Positions 8,759 to 17,087 are shown, counted from the first letter of the stretch. The stretch: DNA of 64,000 bases from JASHUC01 sp035606175 (GCA_035606175.1 DATNFW010000013.1:3309-67308); one strand, 5' to 3'. A program made the numbers and translations. Notes: a model not told the origin generated them from the letters alone.

Positions 8759-9826
8759 ATGCGCCGCGATGCGATCAGAAGGGGCGTTCCCGCGCTGCTC
8801 CTCGGTGCAGCCGGCGCCTTGCTTCTCCTCTTCGGACGCGCGGCCGCGGCGGCCGATACTCCGGCCTACGGGCCGAATCTCGAGGGCTTCAAGTACCCCT
8901 ACGGCGTCGAGCTCTACAGCTTCAAGACTCAGGCGCAGACCTACGTCATGGCGTACATGGACGTGGGGCCGGAGGTCACCGGAATCGGCACGGGGCGCAC
9001 CGCGGTGCTGCTGCACGGCAGGCGATTCTGCGGCGCGACGTGGGCACCCACCATTGCAGCCTTGCATCAGGCGGGATTTCGTGTCGTCGTGCCCGATCAG
9101 CTCGGCTTCTGCAAGTCCTCCAAGCCGATCAACTACCAGTACAGCTTCGAGCAGCTCGCGGAGAATACTCACGCGCTGCTCGGGCACATCCAGGCCGGAC
9201 GCGTCGTGCTCGTCGGCCACGATCTCGGCGGCATGCTCGCGGCGCGCTACGCGCTCATGTTTCCGAACGAAGTGCAGAACCTCGTGCTGGTCGGTCCCCT
9301 CGGTCTCGAGGACTGGCGAGCCGAGGGCGTTCTCTACCGCACGATCGACGAGCGCTACGCCATGGAGCTTGCGACCACTTCGCGCGCGATCGAGAGCGAG
9401 GAGCGCACGTTCTATTACGGCGGGCGCTGGATGCCGCAGTACGGCGTCTGGGTGAGCGTGCTTGCCTCGCTCCACGAGGGCAGCGGCCGCGAGCGCTTCG
9501 ACTGGAACCAGGCGCTCATCTCCGACATGGTCTTCACTCAGCCGGTGCTTTACGAGCTCGGTCGGCTCGCAATGCCCGTGCTGCTCGTCGTCGGTGCGCT
9601 CGATCGGGCGGCGCCGTTTCGGGAGTCCGCGCCCCCTGCGGTCGCGGCAAGTCTCGGCAATTACCCCGAGCTCGGGCGCATTGCCGCTACGCGCATTCCG
9701 CACGCACGGCTCGTCGAGCTCGCAGGTGTCGGGCACGTCCCGCAGATCGAGGCCCCCGAGCGCTTCAACCAGGCCCTCCTGCACGCGCTCGCGAATCCTC
9801 CTGCGACTGCGGCGCTGCGCCGCTGA
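8759..9826 (+). CDS. Secreted alpha/beta hydrolase with Asp in the nucleophile elbow
   Basis: A 355-residue alpha/beta-hydrolase-fold enzyme with an N-terminal signal peptide (LLLGAAGALLLLFGRAAAAA). The oxyanion segment is LLHGRRFCGATW (about 84-95) and the cap-adjacent motif is VPDQLGFCKSSKP. The nucleophile elbow reads GHDLGGML, with aspartate at position 155 where lipases and esterases have serine; the codon is GAT. The probable acid is in GALDRAAPF and the histidine in GVGHVPQIE. An Asp nucleophile is known in haloalkane dehalogenases and epoxide hydrolases, but overall similarity seems closer to periplasmic esterase-like proteins, so the substrate is open. The last 62 bases overlap the reductase gene convergently. 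Confidence 0.85.
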   Translation: MRRDAIRRGVPALLLGAAGALLLLFGRAAAAADTPAYGPNLEGFKYPYGVELYSFKTQAQTYVMAYMDVGPEVTGIGTGRTAVLLHGRRFCGATWAPTIAALHQAGFRVVVPDQLGFCKSSKPINYQYSFEQLAENTHALLGHIQAGRVVLVGHDLGGMLAARYALMFPNEVQNLVLVGPLGLEDWRAEGVLYRTIDERYAMELATTSRAIESEERTFYYGGRWMPQYGVWVSVLASLHEGSGRERFDWNQALISDMVFTQPVLYELGRLAMPVLLVVGALDRAAPFRESAPPAVAASLGNYPELGRIAATRIPHARLVELAGVGHVPQIEAPERFNQALLHALANPPATAALRR

Positions 9827-10868
9827 CGCCGAGCCGCCTCTGCAGCAGCGGACTCGTCGTGGTGTACTGCAGATGCACCTTCTCGCCCGGGGCGAGGTGC
9901 TCGCGCACGCCGAACGCGGCGAGCGCCGCTTCGTGGAAGCCCGAGAGGATGAGCTTCTTCTTGCCGGGATAATCGTTGATGTCGCCGACGGCGAAAATGC
10001 CCGGCACGCTCGTCTGAAAACGCGCGGTATCGACGCGGATCGTACGGCGGTGCAGCTCGAGCCCCCAATCGGCGATCGGCCCGAGCTTCGGATGCAGTCC
10101 CCAGAAGACGAGCAGGTGATCGAGCGAGACGGTCCGTGTCACTCCGTCGCGCGCGAGCACCCGCACGCCGCGCACGCGTTCGTCCTCGATGACGAGCGAC
10201 TGCACCTGGCCCTCGATGTGGTCGAGCCGCCCCTCCTCACGCAAGTGGAGCATGCGCTGCACCGCGGCGGGCGCAGCGCGGAATTCGGCGCGGCGATGCA
10301 CGAGCACGACGCTGCGTGCCTTCTCGACGAGCTCGAGCGTCCAGTCGAGCGCGGAATCCCCGCCGCCGAGAATCACGAGGTCCCGATCGCAGAGCTGCGC
10401 CGCATCCTTCACGCGATAGTGAATGGAGGTTCCCTCGTGGCGCTCCGCGCCTTCGAGCCCGAGGCGGCGTGGCTGAAACGAGCCGACACCCCCCGCGACG
10501 ATCACGGCGCCTGCATCGAAGCGTAGCCCGCGGCTCGTCACGACATCGAAGCGGCGGTCGGGACGCGGTACGACCTCGGTGACTTCCTGGCCCAAGTGCA
10601 GTCCGGCATTGAACGGCCGAATCTGCTCGGCGAGCCGTTCGATCAGCTCCTTCGCCGTGCACAGCGGTATGGCGGGGATGTCGTAGATCGGCTTGTCGGG
10701 GTAGAGCTCGATGCACTGACCCCCGATCTGCGGGAGCGAGTCGATGACCTCGGCGCGCAGGCCGAGGAGCCCGAGCTCGAACACCTGGAACAAGCCGATG
10801 GGACCTGCTCCGACGATCACGGCATCCGTGACCGTCGCGAGCTTCGAGCGCTCAAGCGACAAGGACAT
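9765..10868 (-). CDS. Ferredoxin--NADP reductase, thioredoxin-reductase-like type
   Basis: A 367-residue FAD/NADPH oxidoreductase of the homodimeric, thioredoxin-reductase-like ferredoxin:NADP reductase family. It shows the FAD dinucleotide motif GAGPIG near residue 20, IGGQC without the CxxC redox pair of thioredoxin reductase, the NADPH motif GGGDSA near 160, and the C-terminal FAD motif FAVGDINDYPGKKKL. The ATG at 10868 lies 17 bases inside the cysteine synthase gene, so it is the last gene of cysH-cysG-cysteine synthase. In that context it may supply reduced ferredoxin for sulfite or APS reduction; this is inference from position. Confidence 0.85.
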   Translation of the reverse strand: MSLSLERSKLATVTDAVIVGAGPIGLFQVFELGLLGLRAEVIDSLPQIGGQCIELYPDKPIYDIPAIPLCTAKELIERLAEQIRPFNAGLHLGQEVTEVVPRPDRRFDVVTSRGLRFDAGAVIVAGGVGSFQPRRLGLEGAERHEGTSIHYRVKDAAQLCDRDLVILGGGDSALDWTLELVEKARSVVLVHRRAEFRAAPAAVQRMLHLREEGRLDHIEGQVQSLVIEDERVRGVRVLARDGVTRTVSLDHLLVFWGLHPKLGPIADWGLELHRRTIRVDTARFQTSVPGIFAVGDINDYPGKKKLILSGFHEAALAAFGVREHLAPGEKVHLQYTTTSPLLQRRLGVSGAAPQSQEDSRARAGGPG

Positions 10869-11889
10869 TCTCCAGATGGATGCGCTCGCCGCGGCGAGGT
10901 TCGACGGCGCTTGCCGCGAGTCCCTTCTGGGCGAGCCACTCGGGGTTGAAAAGCCTCGATTGATATTTCGCGCCGCCATCGCAAAGCACGGTGACGACCA
11001 TGTGTCCGGGGCCGAGCTCGCGCGCGACTCGCGCCGCGGCCGCGACGTTGATGCCGCTCGTGCTGCCGAGGAACAGACCCTCCTCGTGGAGGAGCCGATA
11101 CACGTAGCGCACGGTTTCCGCATCCTCGACGTGCACGGCGTCATCGAGCGGCGCATCGGCGAAGTTCTGCGTCACGCGCCCGGTGCCGATGCCCTCGGTG
11201 ATCGAGCCGCTGCCGGTCGATTTGAGAACGCCGTTGCGGACGAATTCGTAGAGGCTGCTGCCGGGAGGGTCGGCGAGCACGCAGCGCACCGAATCGCGCC
11301 GCGATTTGAGGAACTCCGAAACGCCCGCAATCGTACCGCCGGTGCCCGCCGCGGCGACGAACGCATCGATGCGTCCGTCCGTCTGCTCCCAGATCTCGGG
11401 GCCCGTCGTCTCGATGTGCGTGCGGCGATTCGCGGTGTTGTCGAACTGATTGGACCAGATGGCGTTGCGGAGCGATGCGGCGACGCGCTGCGCGACCTTC
11501 TGGTATTGATTGGGATTGCTGTAGGGAACGGTGGGGACCTTGTAGACTTCGGCACCGAGCATCTCGAGGAGCCGGTACTTCTCCGGCGACTGGTTGTCCG
11601 GCATCACGATGATGCAGCGGTAACCGCGCGTGTTGCAGACGTGCGCGAGACCGATTCCCGTGTTGCCGGCGGTGCCCTCGACGACGATACCGCCCGGGCG
11701 CAGCTCACCGCGTTTCTCGGCATCGACGATGATCGCGAGCGCTGCGCGGTCTTTGACCGAGCCGCCCGGATTCATGAATTCGGCCTTGCCGAGGACCTCG
11801 CACCCGGTCTCCTCGCTCAGGCGTCTGAGCCTGATGAGCGGTGTGTGACCGACCGTTCCTGCAAAGCCGTTCTGCACTTTCGTGGTCAA
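10852..11889 (-). CDS. PLP-dependent cysteine synthase
   Basis: A 345-residue fold-type II PLP enzyme of the O-acetylserine (thiol)-lyase/cystathionine beta-synthase group. The PLP lysine is in NPGGSVKDRAA (about residue 45), the substrate loop is EGTAGNTGIGLAH (about 70) and the phosphate-binding loop is GTGGTIAG (about 178). The GTAGN rather than TSGN loop is found in a distinct cysteine synthase branch, so CysK/CysM naming is left open. The start is a TTG at 11889 overlapping the cysG stop (TTGA), with AGAGG upstream. It would convert O-acetylserine and sulfide to cysteine. Confidence 0.88.
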   Translation of the reverse strand: MTTKVQNGFAGTVGHTPLIRLRRLSEETGCEVLGKAEFMNPGGSVKDRAALAIIVDAEKRGELRPGGIVVEGTAGNTGIGLAHVCNTRGYRCIIVMPDNQSPEKYRLLEMLGAEVYKVPTVPYSNPNQYQKVAQRVAASLRNAIWSNQFDNTANRRTHIETTGPEIWEQTDGRIDAFVAAAGTGGTIAGVSEFLKSRRDSVRCVLADPPGSSLYEFVRNGVLKSTGSGSITEGIGTGRVTQNFADAPLDDAVHVEDAETVRYVYRLLHEEGLFLGSTSGINVAAAARVARELGPGHMVVTVLCDGGAKYQSRLFNPEWLAQKGLAASAVEPRRGERIHLENVLVA

Positions 11890-13334
11890 GCTACGCCTCT
11901 CAGGGTTGTCGTGAGCGACTCGATCGCGCCCGCCTCGGGAGCCGCCGCGACCTCGCCGATGATGAGCAGCGCCGGTGCCGAGACCTTGCGAGCGCGCGCA
12001 ATGGCGGCGAGATCGGCGAGGCGCGTGCGCATCACGCGCTGTCCGGGCAGCGTCGCCCGCTCGACGAGTGCCGCCGGCCGGTCGGGCGGGGCGCCCGCCT
12101 CGCGGAGCCTTGCGACGATGCGCTCGAGCTGCGCGACGACCATGTAGAACACGACAGTCTGGCCCGGCCGCGCGAGCGCCGGCCAGTCGAGGGAGTCGTC
12201 CTCCGCGAATTGCGCCGTCGCGAACGTCACCGACTGGGCGAGTTGCCGCTGCGTGAGCGGAACTGCCGCTGCCGCGGCCGCAGCGAGTCCCGCCGTGATG
12301 CCCGGAACGATCGTGAACGGGATGCCGTGGCGGGCGAGCGTCGCGATCTCCTCCCCGCCCCGCCCGAAGATGAAGGGATCGCCGCCCTTGAGCCGGGCCA
12401 CTCGCAAGCCGCGCCGCGCGTATTCGACGAGGAGCGCGTCGATGCGCTCCTGCGCGGCCGCACCCGCTTCCGAATGCTTGCCGACGAATACGCGCTCGGC
12501 TTCGCGGCGTGCGCGATCGAGCACCGCTTCGGAGACGAGCCGATCGTAGAGGATCACGTCGGCTTCCTGCAGGCACTGCAGCGCCCGCAGCGTCAGCAGG
12601 TCCGGGTCGCCCGGCCCGGCGCCGATCAGATAGACCTCCCCGAGGCGCGGCCCGCGCGAGCGGGACGCGCGGAGATCCGCATCGAATGCCGCAGCCGCGC
12701 CGCTCTCATCGCCGGCAAGCACTTGCGTTCCGATGCGGCCGCCGAGGATGCGCTCCCAGAAAGGCCGCCGCTCGCTCGGGGGAAGGGCGCGCTGGACGCT
12801 CACCCGCCGCGCGCCTGCGAAGCGCGCCAGGGCACCGAGGCGAGCAGGGAGCAGCGCTTCAAGCTGCTCGCGCAGGCGCCGAGCAAGGACCGGCGCGGAG
12901 CCCTGCGAGCCTACCGCGACGATGACGGGGGATCGATCGACGATTGCGGGCAAGATGAAGCTCGAATGCTCGAGATCGTCCGCCACGTTGATGGGAACGC
13001 GGCGCTCACGAGCTGCCTCGGCGACCCGTGCGTTGGTCTCGCGGCAGTCCGTGGCCGCGATGGCGAGCACGGCCGCGTCGAGGTGCGCCGGATGGAATTC
13101 CGCGGCGATGTGAGCGAGACGATGCGCAGCCGTGGCGCTGCTCGTCGTGGCGCTGCTCGTCGTGGCGCTGCTCGCGAAAAGCTCCGCGGCAGCTCGGCCC
13201 AGGGCAGGCGCCACGAGCGTCACGCGCGCGCCGCAACGCAGCAGCAGCTCCGCCTTGCGCGCAGCGACTGCGCCGCCGCCGACGACGACGGCTTCACGGT
13301 CCGCGATGCGCAAAAAGATCGGCAGATGGTCCAT
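11886..13334 (-). CDS. cysG: Siroheme synthase (multifunctional CysG)
   Basis: A 482-residue trifunctional enzyme. The N-terminal half is precorrin-2 dehydrogenase/sirohydrochlorin ferrochelatase, with NAD motif VVGGGAVAARKAELL near residue 17. The C-terminal half is uroporphyrinogen-III methyltransferase, with YLIGAGPGDPDLLTL near 229 and RLKGGDPFIFGRGGEE near 306. It makes sirohaem for sulfite or nitrite reductase, which fits its place between cysH and a cysteine synthase. A small insertion made of repeated Ala-Thr-Thr-Ser-Ser units (about residues 54-68) is encoded by three 15-bp tandem repeats and breaks the dehydrogenase domain between two core elements. Confidence 0.95.
   Translation of the reverse strand: MDHLPIFLRIADREAVVVGGGAVAARKAELLLRCGARVTLVAPALGRAAAELFASSATTSSATTSSATAAHRLAHIAAEFHPAHLDAAVLAIAATDCRETNARVAEAARERRVPINVADDLEHSSFILPAIVDRSPVIVAVGSQGSAPVLARRLREQLEALLPARLGALARFAGARRVSVQRALPPSERRPFWERILGGRIGTQVLAGDESGAAAAFDADLRASRSRGPRLGEVYLIGAGPGDPDLLTLRALQCLQEADVILYDRLVSEAVLDRARREAERVFVGKHSEAGAAAQERIDALLVEYARRGLRVARLKGGDPFIFGRGGEEIATLARHGIPFTIVPGITAGLAAAAAAAVPLTQRQLAQSVTFATAQFAEDDSLDWPALARPGQTVVFYMVVAQLERIVARLREAGAPPDRPAALVERATLPGQRVMRTRLADLAAIARARKVSAPALLIIGEVAAAPEAGAIESLTTTLRGVA
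13131..13175. repeat. Three 15-bp tandem repeats inside cysG
   Basis: Three consecutive copies of CGTGGCGCTGCTCGT; the third differs only in its last base. The unit length is a multiple of three, so the reading frame of cysG is kept and each copy adds five residues. Confidence 0.9.
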
Positions 13335-13424
13335 GTCGAGATCGTCCGCGCCTCGATGAGGCGGCGCTAGTCCGGATCGGCTTGGGCGGCTCGCTCGGCT
13401 CGGCCGAGTCGTGCGAGGATCGGC

Positions 13425-14144
13425 TCAGCTCTGGGCAGCCGCCGTGCGCACGCGAGGATGCAGGCCGCACTCGCGTGCTTCGGGATTCTCCCACCACCAT
13501 CGGCCGGCGCGGCTGTCCTCGCCCGGCTGCACGGCCCGCGTGCACGGTGCACAGCCGATGCTCGGGTACTGCCGGTCGTGCAGGGTATTGTACGGGAGCT
13601 TGCGCGTGCGGATATAGGACCACACATCGCCGTCGGTCCACTCGAGGAGGGGGCTCACCTTGTGCAGCCCGTTCTGGGCATCCCATTCGATGGGTGCGGC
13701 GAGTGAGCGGATTTTCGATTGCTCGCGCCGCACGCCCGTCACCCACGCCGAGTAGCCGGCGACGAACCGCTGGAAGGGCACGACCTTGCGGACGTGGCAG
13801 CAGGAGAGGCGAGCTTCGGGGCTGTGGAAGAAACCGTTGATACCGTGCCGCCCGACGAGCCCGGTGAGCTCCGCGGCATCCGGATACACGACACGGATCC
13901 GGTTGCCGTAGCGGCGCTGCAGCTTCTCGAGCAGCTCGTAAGTTTCCTCGTGCAGCCGCCCGGTATCGATGCTCACGATGTCGATCTCGGGGACATCCGT
14001 GCAGATGATGTCCGTGAGCACCACCGCCTCCGCACCGAGGCTCGTGGCGTATACGAGACGCCCGAAGCGGCGCACGGAATCGGCGAGCAGCTCCTGAATC
14101 GCCGCCGCTTTCGACTCGAGCTCGAGTGTGAGTACTTGGCCCAT
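13425..14144 (-). CDS. cysH: Assimilatory (P)APS reductase, probably APS-using with a 4Fe-4S cluster
   Basis: A 239-residue CysH-family reductase that converts activated sulfate to sulfite using thioredoxin. It has ATSLGAEAVVLTD in the nucleotide-binding region, the CC pair (115-116, SCCHVRK), the CxxC pair (198/201, GCAPCTR) and the catalytic ECGLH cysteine (226). The CC...CxxC set binds a 4Fe-4S cluster and in this family marks enzymes that prefer APS over PAPS; the E. coli PAPS reductase lacks it. It is first in cysH-cysG-cysteine synthase-FNR, divergent from cysB, which probably regulates it. Confidence 0.93.
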   Translation of the reverse strand: MGQVLTLELESKAAAIQELLADSVRRFGRLVYATSLGAEAVVLTDIICTDVPEIDIVSIDTGRLHEETYELLEKLQRRYGNRIRVVYPDAAELTGLVGRHGINGFFHSPEARLSCCHVRKVVPFQRFVAGYSAWVTGVRREQSKIRSLAAPIEWDAQNGLHKVSPLLEWTDGDVWSYIRTRKLPYNTLHDRQYPSIGCAPCTRAVQPGEDSRAGRWWWENPEARECGLHPRVRTAAAQS

Positions 14145-14247
14145 GATGCGTGGGCGGTACTGTATCGGTCACAATGAGGTAACAGAACGAACCTTTTCTT
14201 CTCAAGGTCTGCGGCGCGGTTATGAGCGGCCGGGGGTCTCCAAGTCC
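14145..14247. promoter_or_regulatory. Divergent cysH-cysB intergenic region
   Basis: About 100 bases separate the starts of cysH (minus) and cysB (plus). The central part is clearly more AT-rich than its surroundings (around 14165-14205). It must hold the promoter for the sulfur operon and probably that of cysB. CysB-type regulators bind such divergent regions, but no operator can be assigned by eye. Confidence 0.4.
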
Positions 14248-15222
14248 ATGAAATTACACCAGTTACGATATCTGGCCGCGGTCGCACAAAGCGGTCTGAA
14301 CATCACCGCCGCGGCGCAGAAGCTGCACACCTCCCAGCCGGGGGTGAGCAAGCAGATCAAGCTGCTCGAGGATGAGCTCGGATTTCAGATTTTCACGCGC
14401 GAGGGGCGCAATCTCACGCGGATCACGCCGGCAGGCCAGCAGGTCATCGAGCGGGCCATGCGGATTTTGCAGGAGACCCAGGCGATCCGCGATCTCGCAA
14501 CGGAGCTGCGCGACGAGGGGCGGGGAAGTCTCTCGATCGGCACGACGCACACTCAGGCGCGCTACGTCCTGCCGGAGGTCATTCGCGATTTCCGCGCGCG
14601 CTACCCGCACGTGCGCCTGAATCTGCACCAGGGGACGACGGAGCAGATTGCGGAGATGGTGGCGCAGGACCGCATCGATTGCGCGATTGCGACGGGCTCC
14701 GAGCACCTCTTCGGAGACATGACGCTGCTGCCGTGCTATCGCTGGCATCGCGTGATCGTCGTGCCGCGCGATCATCCGCTCGCGACGATCCCCCGGCCGA
14801 GCCTGAAGCAGCTCGCCGCCTATCCGCTGGTCACCTACACGTTCAGCTTCACCGGGCCCTCGTCGCTCCCGCAGGCCTTCGCAAAAGCGACGCTCACCCC
14901 GGACGTCGCCATCACTGCACGCGACGCCGATGTCATCAAAGCCTACGTGCGGCTCGGCCTCGGTGTGGGCATCGTCGCCGAGATGGCCGTGGACCCGAAG
15001 GAGGACCTCGATCTCGCGGCCATCGATGCGTCGCATCTGTTCTCCGCACACGTCACGTGGATCGGGTTTCGCCGCGGCGTGCTTCTGCGCCGCTACATGT
15101 ACGAGTTCGTGCAGCTGCTCGCGCCGCATCTCGATCGCCGGCTCGTCGAGCGCGCGCACCGCATGGTAACCGCCGCGGAGGTCGCGCAGCTCTTTGCCGA
15201 TATCCAGCTGCCGGAGCGTTGA
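14248..15222 (+). CDS. cysB: LysR-type transcriptional regulator CysB
   Basis: A 324-residue LysR-type regulator, the same length as E. coli CysB. The N-terminal winged helix is KLHQLRYLAAVAQSGLNITAAAQ, followed by TSQPGVSKQIKLLEDELG and then the long linker helix. The effector domain contains TTHTQARYVLP and TFSFTGPSS, which match the CysB/Cbl inducer pocket. CysB senses N-acetylserine and activates sulfate assimilation, which fits its divergent position beside cysH. The start was chosen at the conserved MKLHQLRYL. Confidence 0.95.
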   Translation: MKLHQLRYLAAVAQSGLNITAAAQKLHTSQPGVSKQIKLLEDELGFQIFTREGRNLTRITPAGQQVIERAMRILQETQAIRDLATELRDEGRGSLSIGTTHTQARYVLPEVIRDFRARYPHVRLNLHQGTTEQIAEMVAQDRIDCAIATGSEHLFGDMTLLPCYRWHRVIVVPRDHPLATIPRPSLKQLAAYPLVTYTFSFTGPSSLPQAFAKATLTPDVAITARDADVIKAYVRLGLGVGIVAEMAVDPKEDLDLAAIDASHLFSAHVTWIGFRRGVLLRRYMYEFVQLLAPHLDRRLVERAHRMVTAAEVAQLFADIQLPER

Positions 15223-15302
15223 CCGCGCGGCGCGCGGCCTGCTCGAGAACCCACACCGCCGGCGCCAACGGGCGCGTCCCTGCGCCTGATATCATCGGGC
15301 GC

Positions 15303-15758
15303 ATGGCGGGGCTTTATTTCGAACAGTTCGAGGTGGGACAGCGGTTCGAGCACGCGCCGCGCCGCACCGTGACCGAGACCGACAATCTGCTCATCACCGC
15401 GCTCACCATGAATCCGGCCGCGGTGCACCTCGATGCCGAGTACTGCAAGAACACGGCCTTCGGCGCGCCGCTCGTCAACAGCGTCTTCACGCTCGGCCTG
15501 ATGGTCGGCATCTCCGTGTACGACACGACGCTCGGCACGACCGTCGCAAACCTCGGCTGGGAGAAGGTGGCGTTCGTGAAGCCGGTATTCGTCGGCGACA
15601 CGTTGCGCATCGAGACGACGGTGGTTGCCAAACGCGAGAGCCGCTCGCACCCGGAGAGCGGCATCGTGACGCTCGAGCACCGCGCATTCAATCAGCGCAA
15701 CGAGGAGGTCGCCTCCTGCCTGCGCGCGGCCCTGATGCTCAAGCAGCCCGCCCCGTGA
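15303..15758 (+). CDS. MaoC-family (R)-hydratase
   Basis: A 151-residue single hot-dog-fold MaoC dehydratase. The hydratase 2 signature is visible: EYCKNTAFGAPLVNSVFTLG with the D-x(4)-H-like catalytic pair upstream (NPAAVHLD), then F.KPVFVGDTLRIETTV. Such proteins hydrate enoyl-CoA thioesters. It is followed 10 bases later by a CoA-ester lyase; this pairing is typical of mesaconyl-CoA hydratase with beta-methylmalyl/malyl-CoA lyase, so a C4-C5 dicarboxylyl-CoA substrate is likely but inferred. Confidence 0.88.
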   Translation: MAGLYFEQFEVGQRFEHAPRRTVTETDNLLITALTMNPAAVHLDAEYCKNTAFGAPLVNSVFTLGLMVGISVYDTTLGTTVANLGWEKVAFVKPVFVGDTLRIETTVVAKRESRSHPESGIVTLEHRAFNQRNEEVASCLRAALMLKQPAP

Positions 15759-15768
15759 GGAGGTCAGC

Positions 15769-16707
15769 ATGGCGCCGCCGAACGAGGGGCCAGGGGGAAT
15801 GAGCGGGAATGCAGTCGCGGCGAGCGAGCGCTCGTGGCTCTTCGTCCCGGGCGACAGCGAGCGCAAGCAGTTGCGCGCGTTCGAGAGCGGCGCGGACGCA
15901 TTGATTTTCGATCTGGAGGATTCGGTCGCGCCGGCGCGGCGCAATGTCGCGCGCGAGCGTATCGCGGCCTTGCTCGCGGAGCGGCGTGCGAATCCCGGTG
16001 CGCAGAGGCTCTGGGTACGTGTCAACGGACCATCGAGCGGCGATTTGCTCGAGGACCTGACGGCGATCGCGCGCGGCGCGCCCGATGGAATCGTGCTGCC
16101 GAAGGTCTCGACTCCGGAGGAGCTCGTGCAGGCACACCACTATCTCTCTGCGCTCGAGCAGCGCGAGGGGCTGCGCGCCGGATCCATCGGCGTGCTCGTC
16201 ATTGCGACGGAAACTGCCCGTGCCGTGCTTGCGATCGAGCGGCTCGCCGCGGGCGCCCCGCGGCTCGTTGGGCTCACTTGGGGCGCGGAGGACCTCGGCG
16301 CCTCGCTCGGCGTGCGCGCGAGAGTCGAGGCGGACGGCTCGATGACGCCCGTATTCGAGCTCGCCCGATCGCTGTGTTTGCTCGCGGCCGCAGCCGCCGG
16401 CGTGGCCGCGATCGACGGGGTGCATGCGGATTTTCGCGACGCCCAAGGCCTCGTGCGCGAGCTCGCGCGGGCGCGCCGGGACGGGTTCAGCGGCAAGCTC
16501 GCCATACACCCGGAGCAGGTCGCGCCGATCAACGCAGCTTTCACACCGAGCGAGAGCGAGATCGCGCGTGCGCGTCGCATCGTCGCCGCTTTCGCGGAGA
16601 CGCCCGACGTGGGGGTCACGAGCCTCGATGGTCAGATGATCGATCGGCCGCACCTGCTGCAAGCGGAGCGGCTGCTTGCGGCGGCCGACCGGCTCGCCCG
16701 CAGGTGA
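15769..16707 (+). CDS. HpcH/HpaI-family CoA ester lyase (CitE/malyl-CoA lyase-like)
   Basis: A 312-residue TIM-barrel lyase. It carries SWLFVPGDSERK near the N terminus, ADALIFDLEDSV (about 45-56), the catalytic arginine in LWVRVNG, the metal-binding Glu in IATETARAV, and LTWGAEDLGASLG. The C terminus has FSGKLAIHPEQVAPIN. It cleaves or forms a CoA thioester of a hydroxy acid, such as malyl-CoA, citramalyl-CoA or beta-methylmalyl-CoA. A GAGGAGG ribosome site partly overlapping the MaoC stop indicates one transcript with the hydratase. Confidence 0.9.
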   Translation: MAPPNEGPGGMSGNAVAASERSWLFVPGDSERKQLRAFESGADALIFDLEDSVAPARRNVARERIAALLAERRANPGAQRLWVRVNGPSSGDLLEDLTAIARGAPDGIVLPKVSTPEELVQAHHYLSALEQREGLRAGSIGVLVIATETARAVLAIERLAAGAPRLVGLTWGAEDLGASLGVRARVEADGSMTPVFELARSLCLLAAAAAGVAAIDGVHADFRDAQGLVRELARARRDGFSGKLAIHPEQVAPINAAFTPSESEIARARRIVAAFAETPDVGVTSLDGQMIDRPHLLQAERLLAAADRLARR

Positions 16708-16711
16708 GCGC

Positions 16712-17029
16712 ATGAAGCTGCGCATCCGCGGGCAGCACCTGCGCATCCGGACGGACGCGGAAGAGATGCGAGCCTTCGCCTCGGCCGGATGTATTGAAGA
16801 GCGCATCCAGCTCGCGCCGGACCGCGCGCTCATCTATCGGCTCGCGATTGCACCGGGGGCCAAGGCGATCGGTGTCGCCTTCGAGGACAATCTGATCGAG
16901 GTGCGCCTTCCCGAGGAGGCGGCCAAGAGGTGGTGCTCGACCGACCTCACCGCTCTTTCAGGGACTCAGCAGAACGGCCCGGTGGAGCTCAGAGTCACTG
17001 TCGAGAAGGACTTCGACTCGCGCGAGTAG
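16712..17029 (+). CDS. Small conserved protein of unknown function (DUF7009-like)
   Basis: A 105-residue protein beginning MKLRIRGQHLRIRTDAEEM, a pattern I associate with an uncharacterised small family (DUF7009-like). It is mostly predicted beta strand, with RLAIAPGAKAIGVAFEDNLIEVRLP in the middle and no membrane helix. It starts 4 bases after the CoA lyase stop, so it is probably co-transcribed. No catalytic motif is seen and the role is unknown. Confidence 0.7.
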   Translation: MKLRIRGQHLRIRTDAEEMRAFASAGCIEERIQLAPDRALIYRLAIAPGAKAIGVAFEDNLIEVRLPEEAAKRWCSTDLTALSGTQQNGPVELRVTVEKDFDSRE

Positions 17030-17087
17030 GCTCGAGCAGGCGGCCTCGAGCATGCATATTCAGACGCGTGTCCTCGAGGGTGCGGTC

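Noticed and set aside
8636..9784. N-terminal extension of pqiA through the hydrolase gene
   Set aside because: The extension is antisense to a clear alpha/beta hydrolase and has no PqiA similarity; the family start lies at the first zinc motif (8635).
13131..13175. CRISPR-like array
   Set aside because: The repeats here and in thrC are contiguous without spacers and preserve a reading frame; no cas genes are present. No CRISPR array was seen anywhere in the window.
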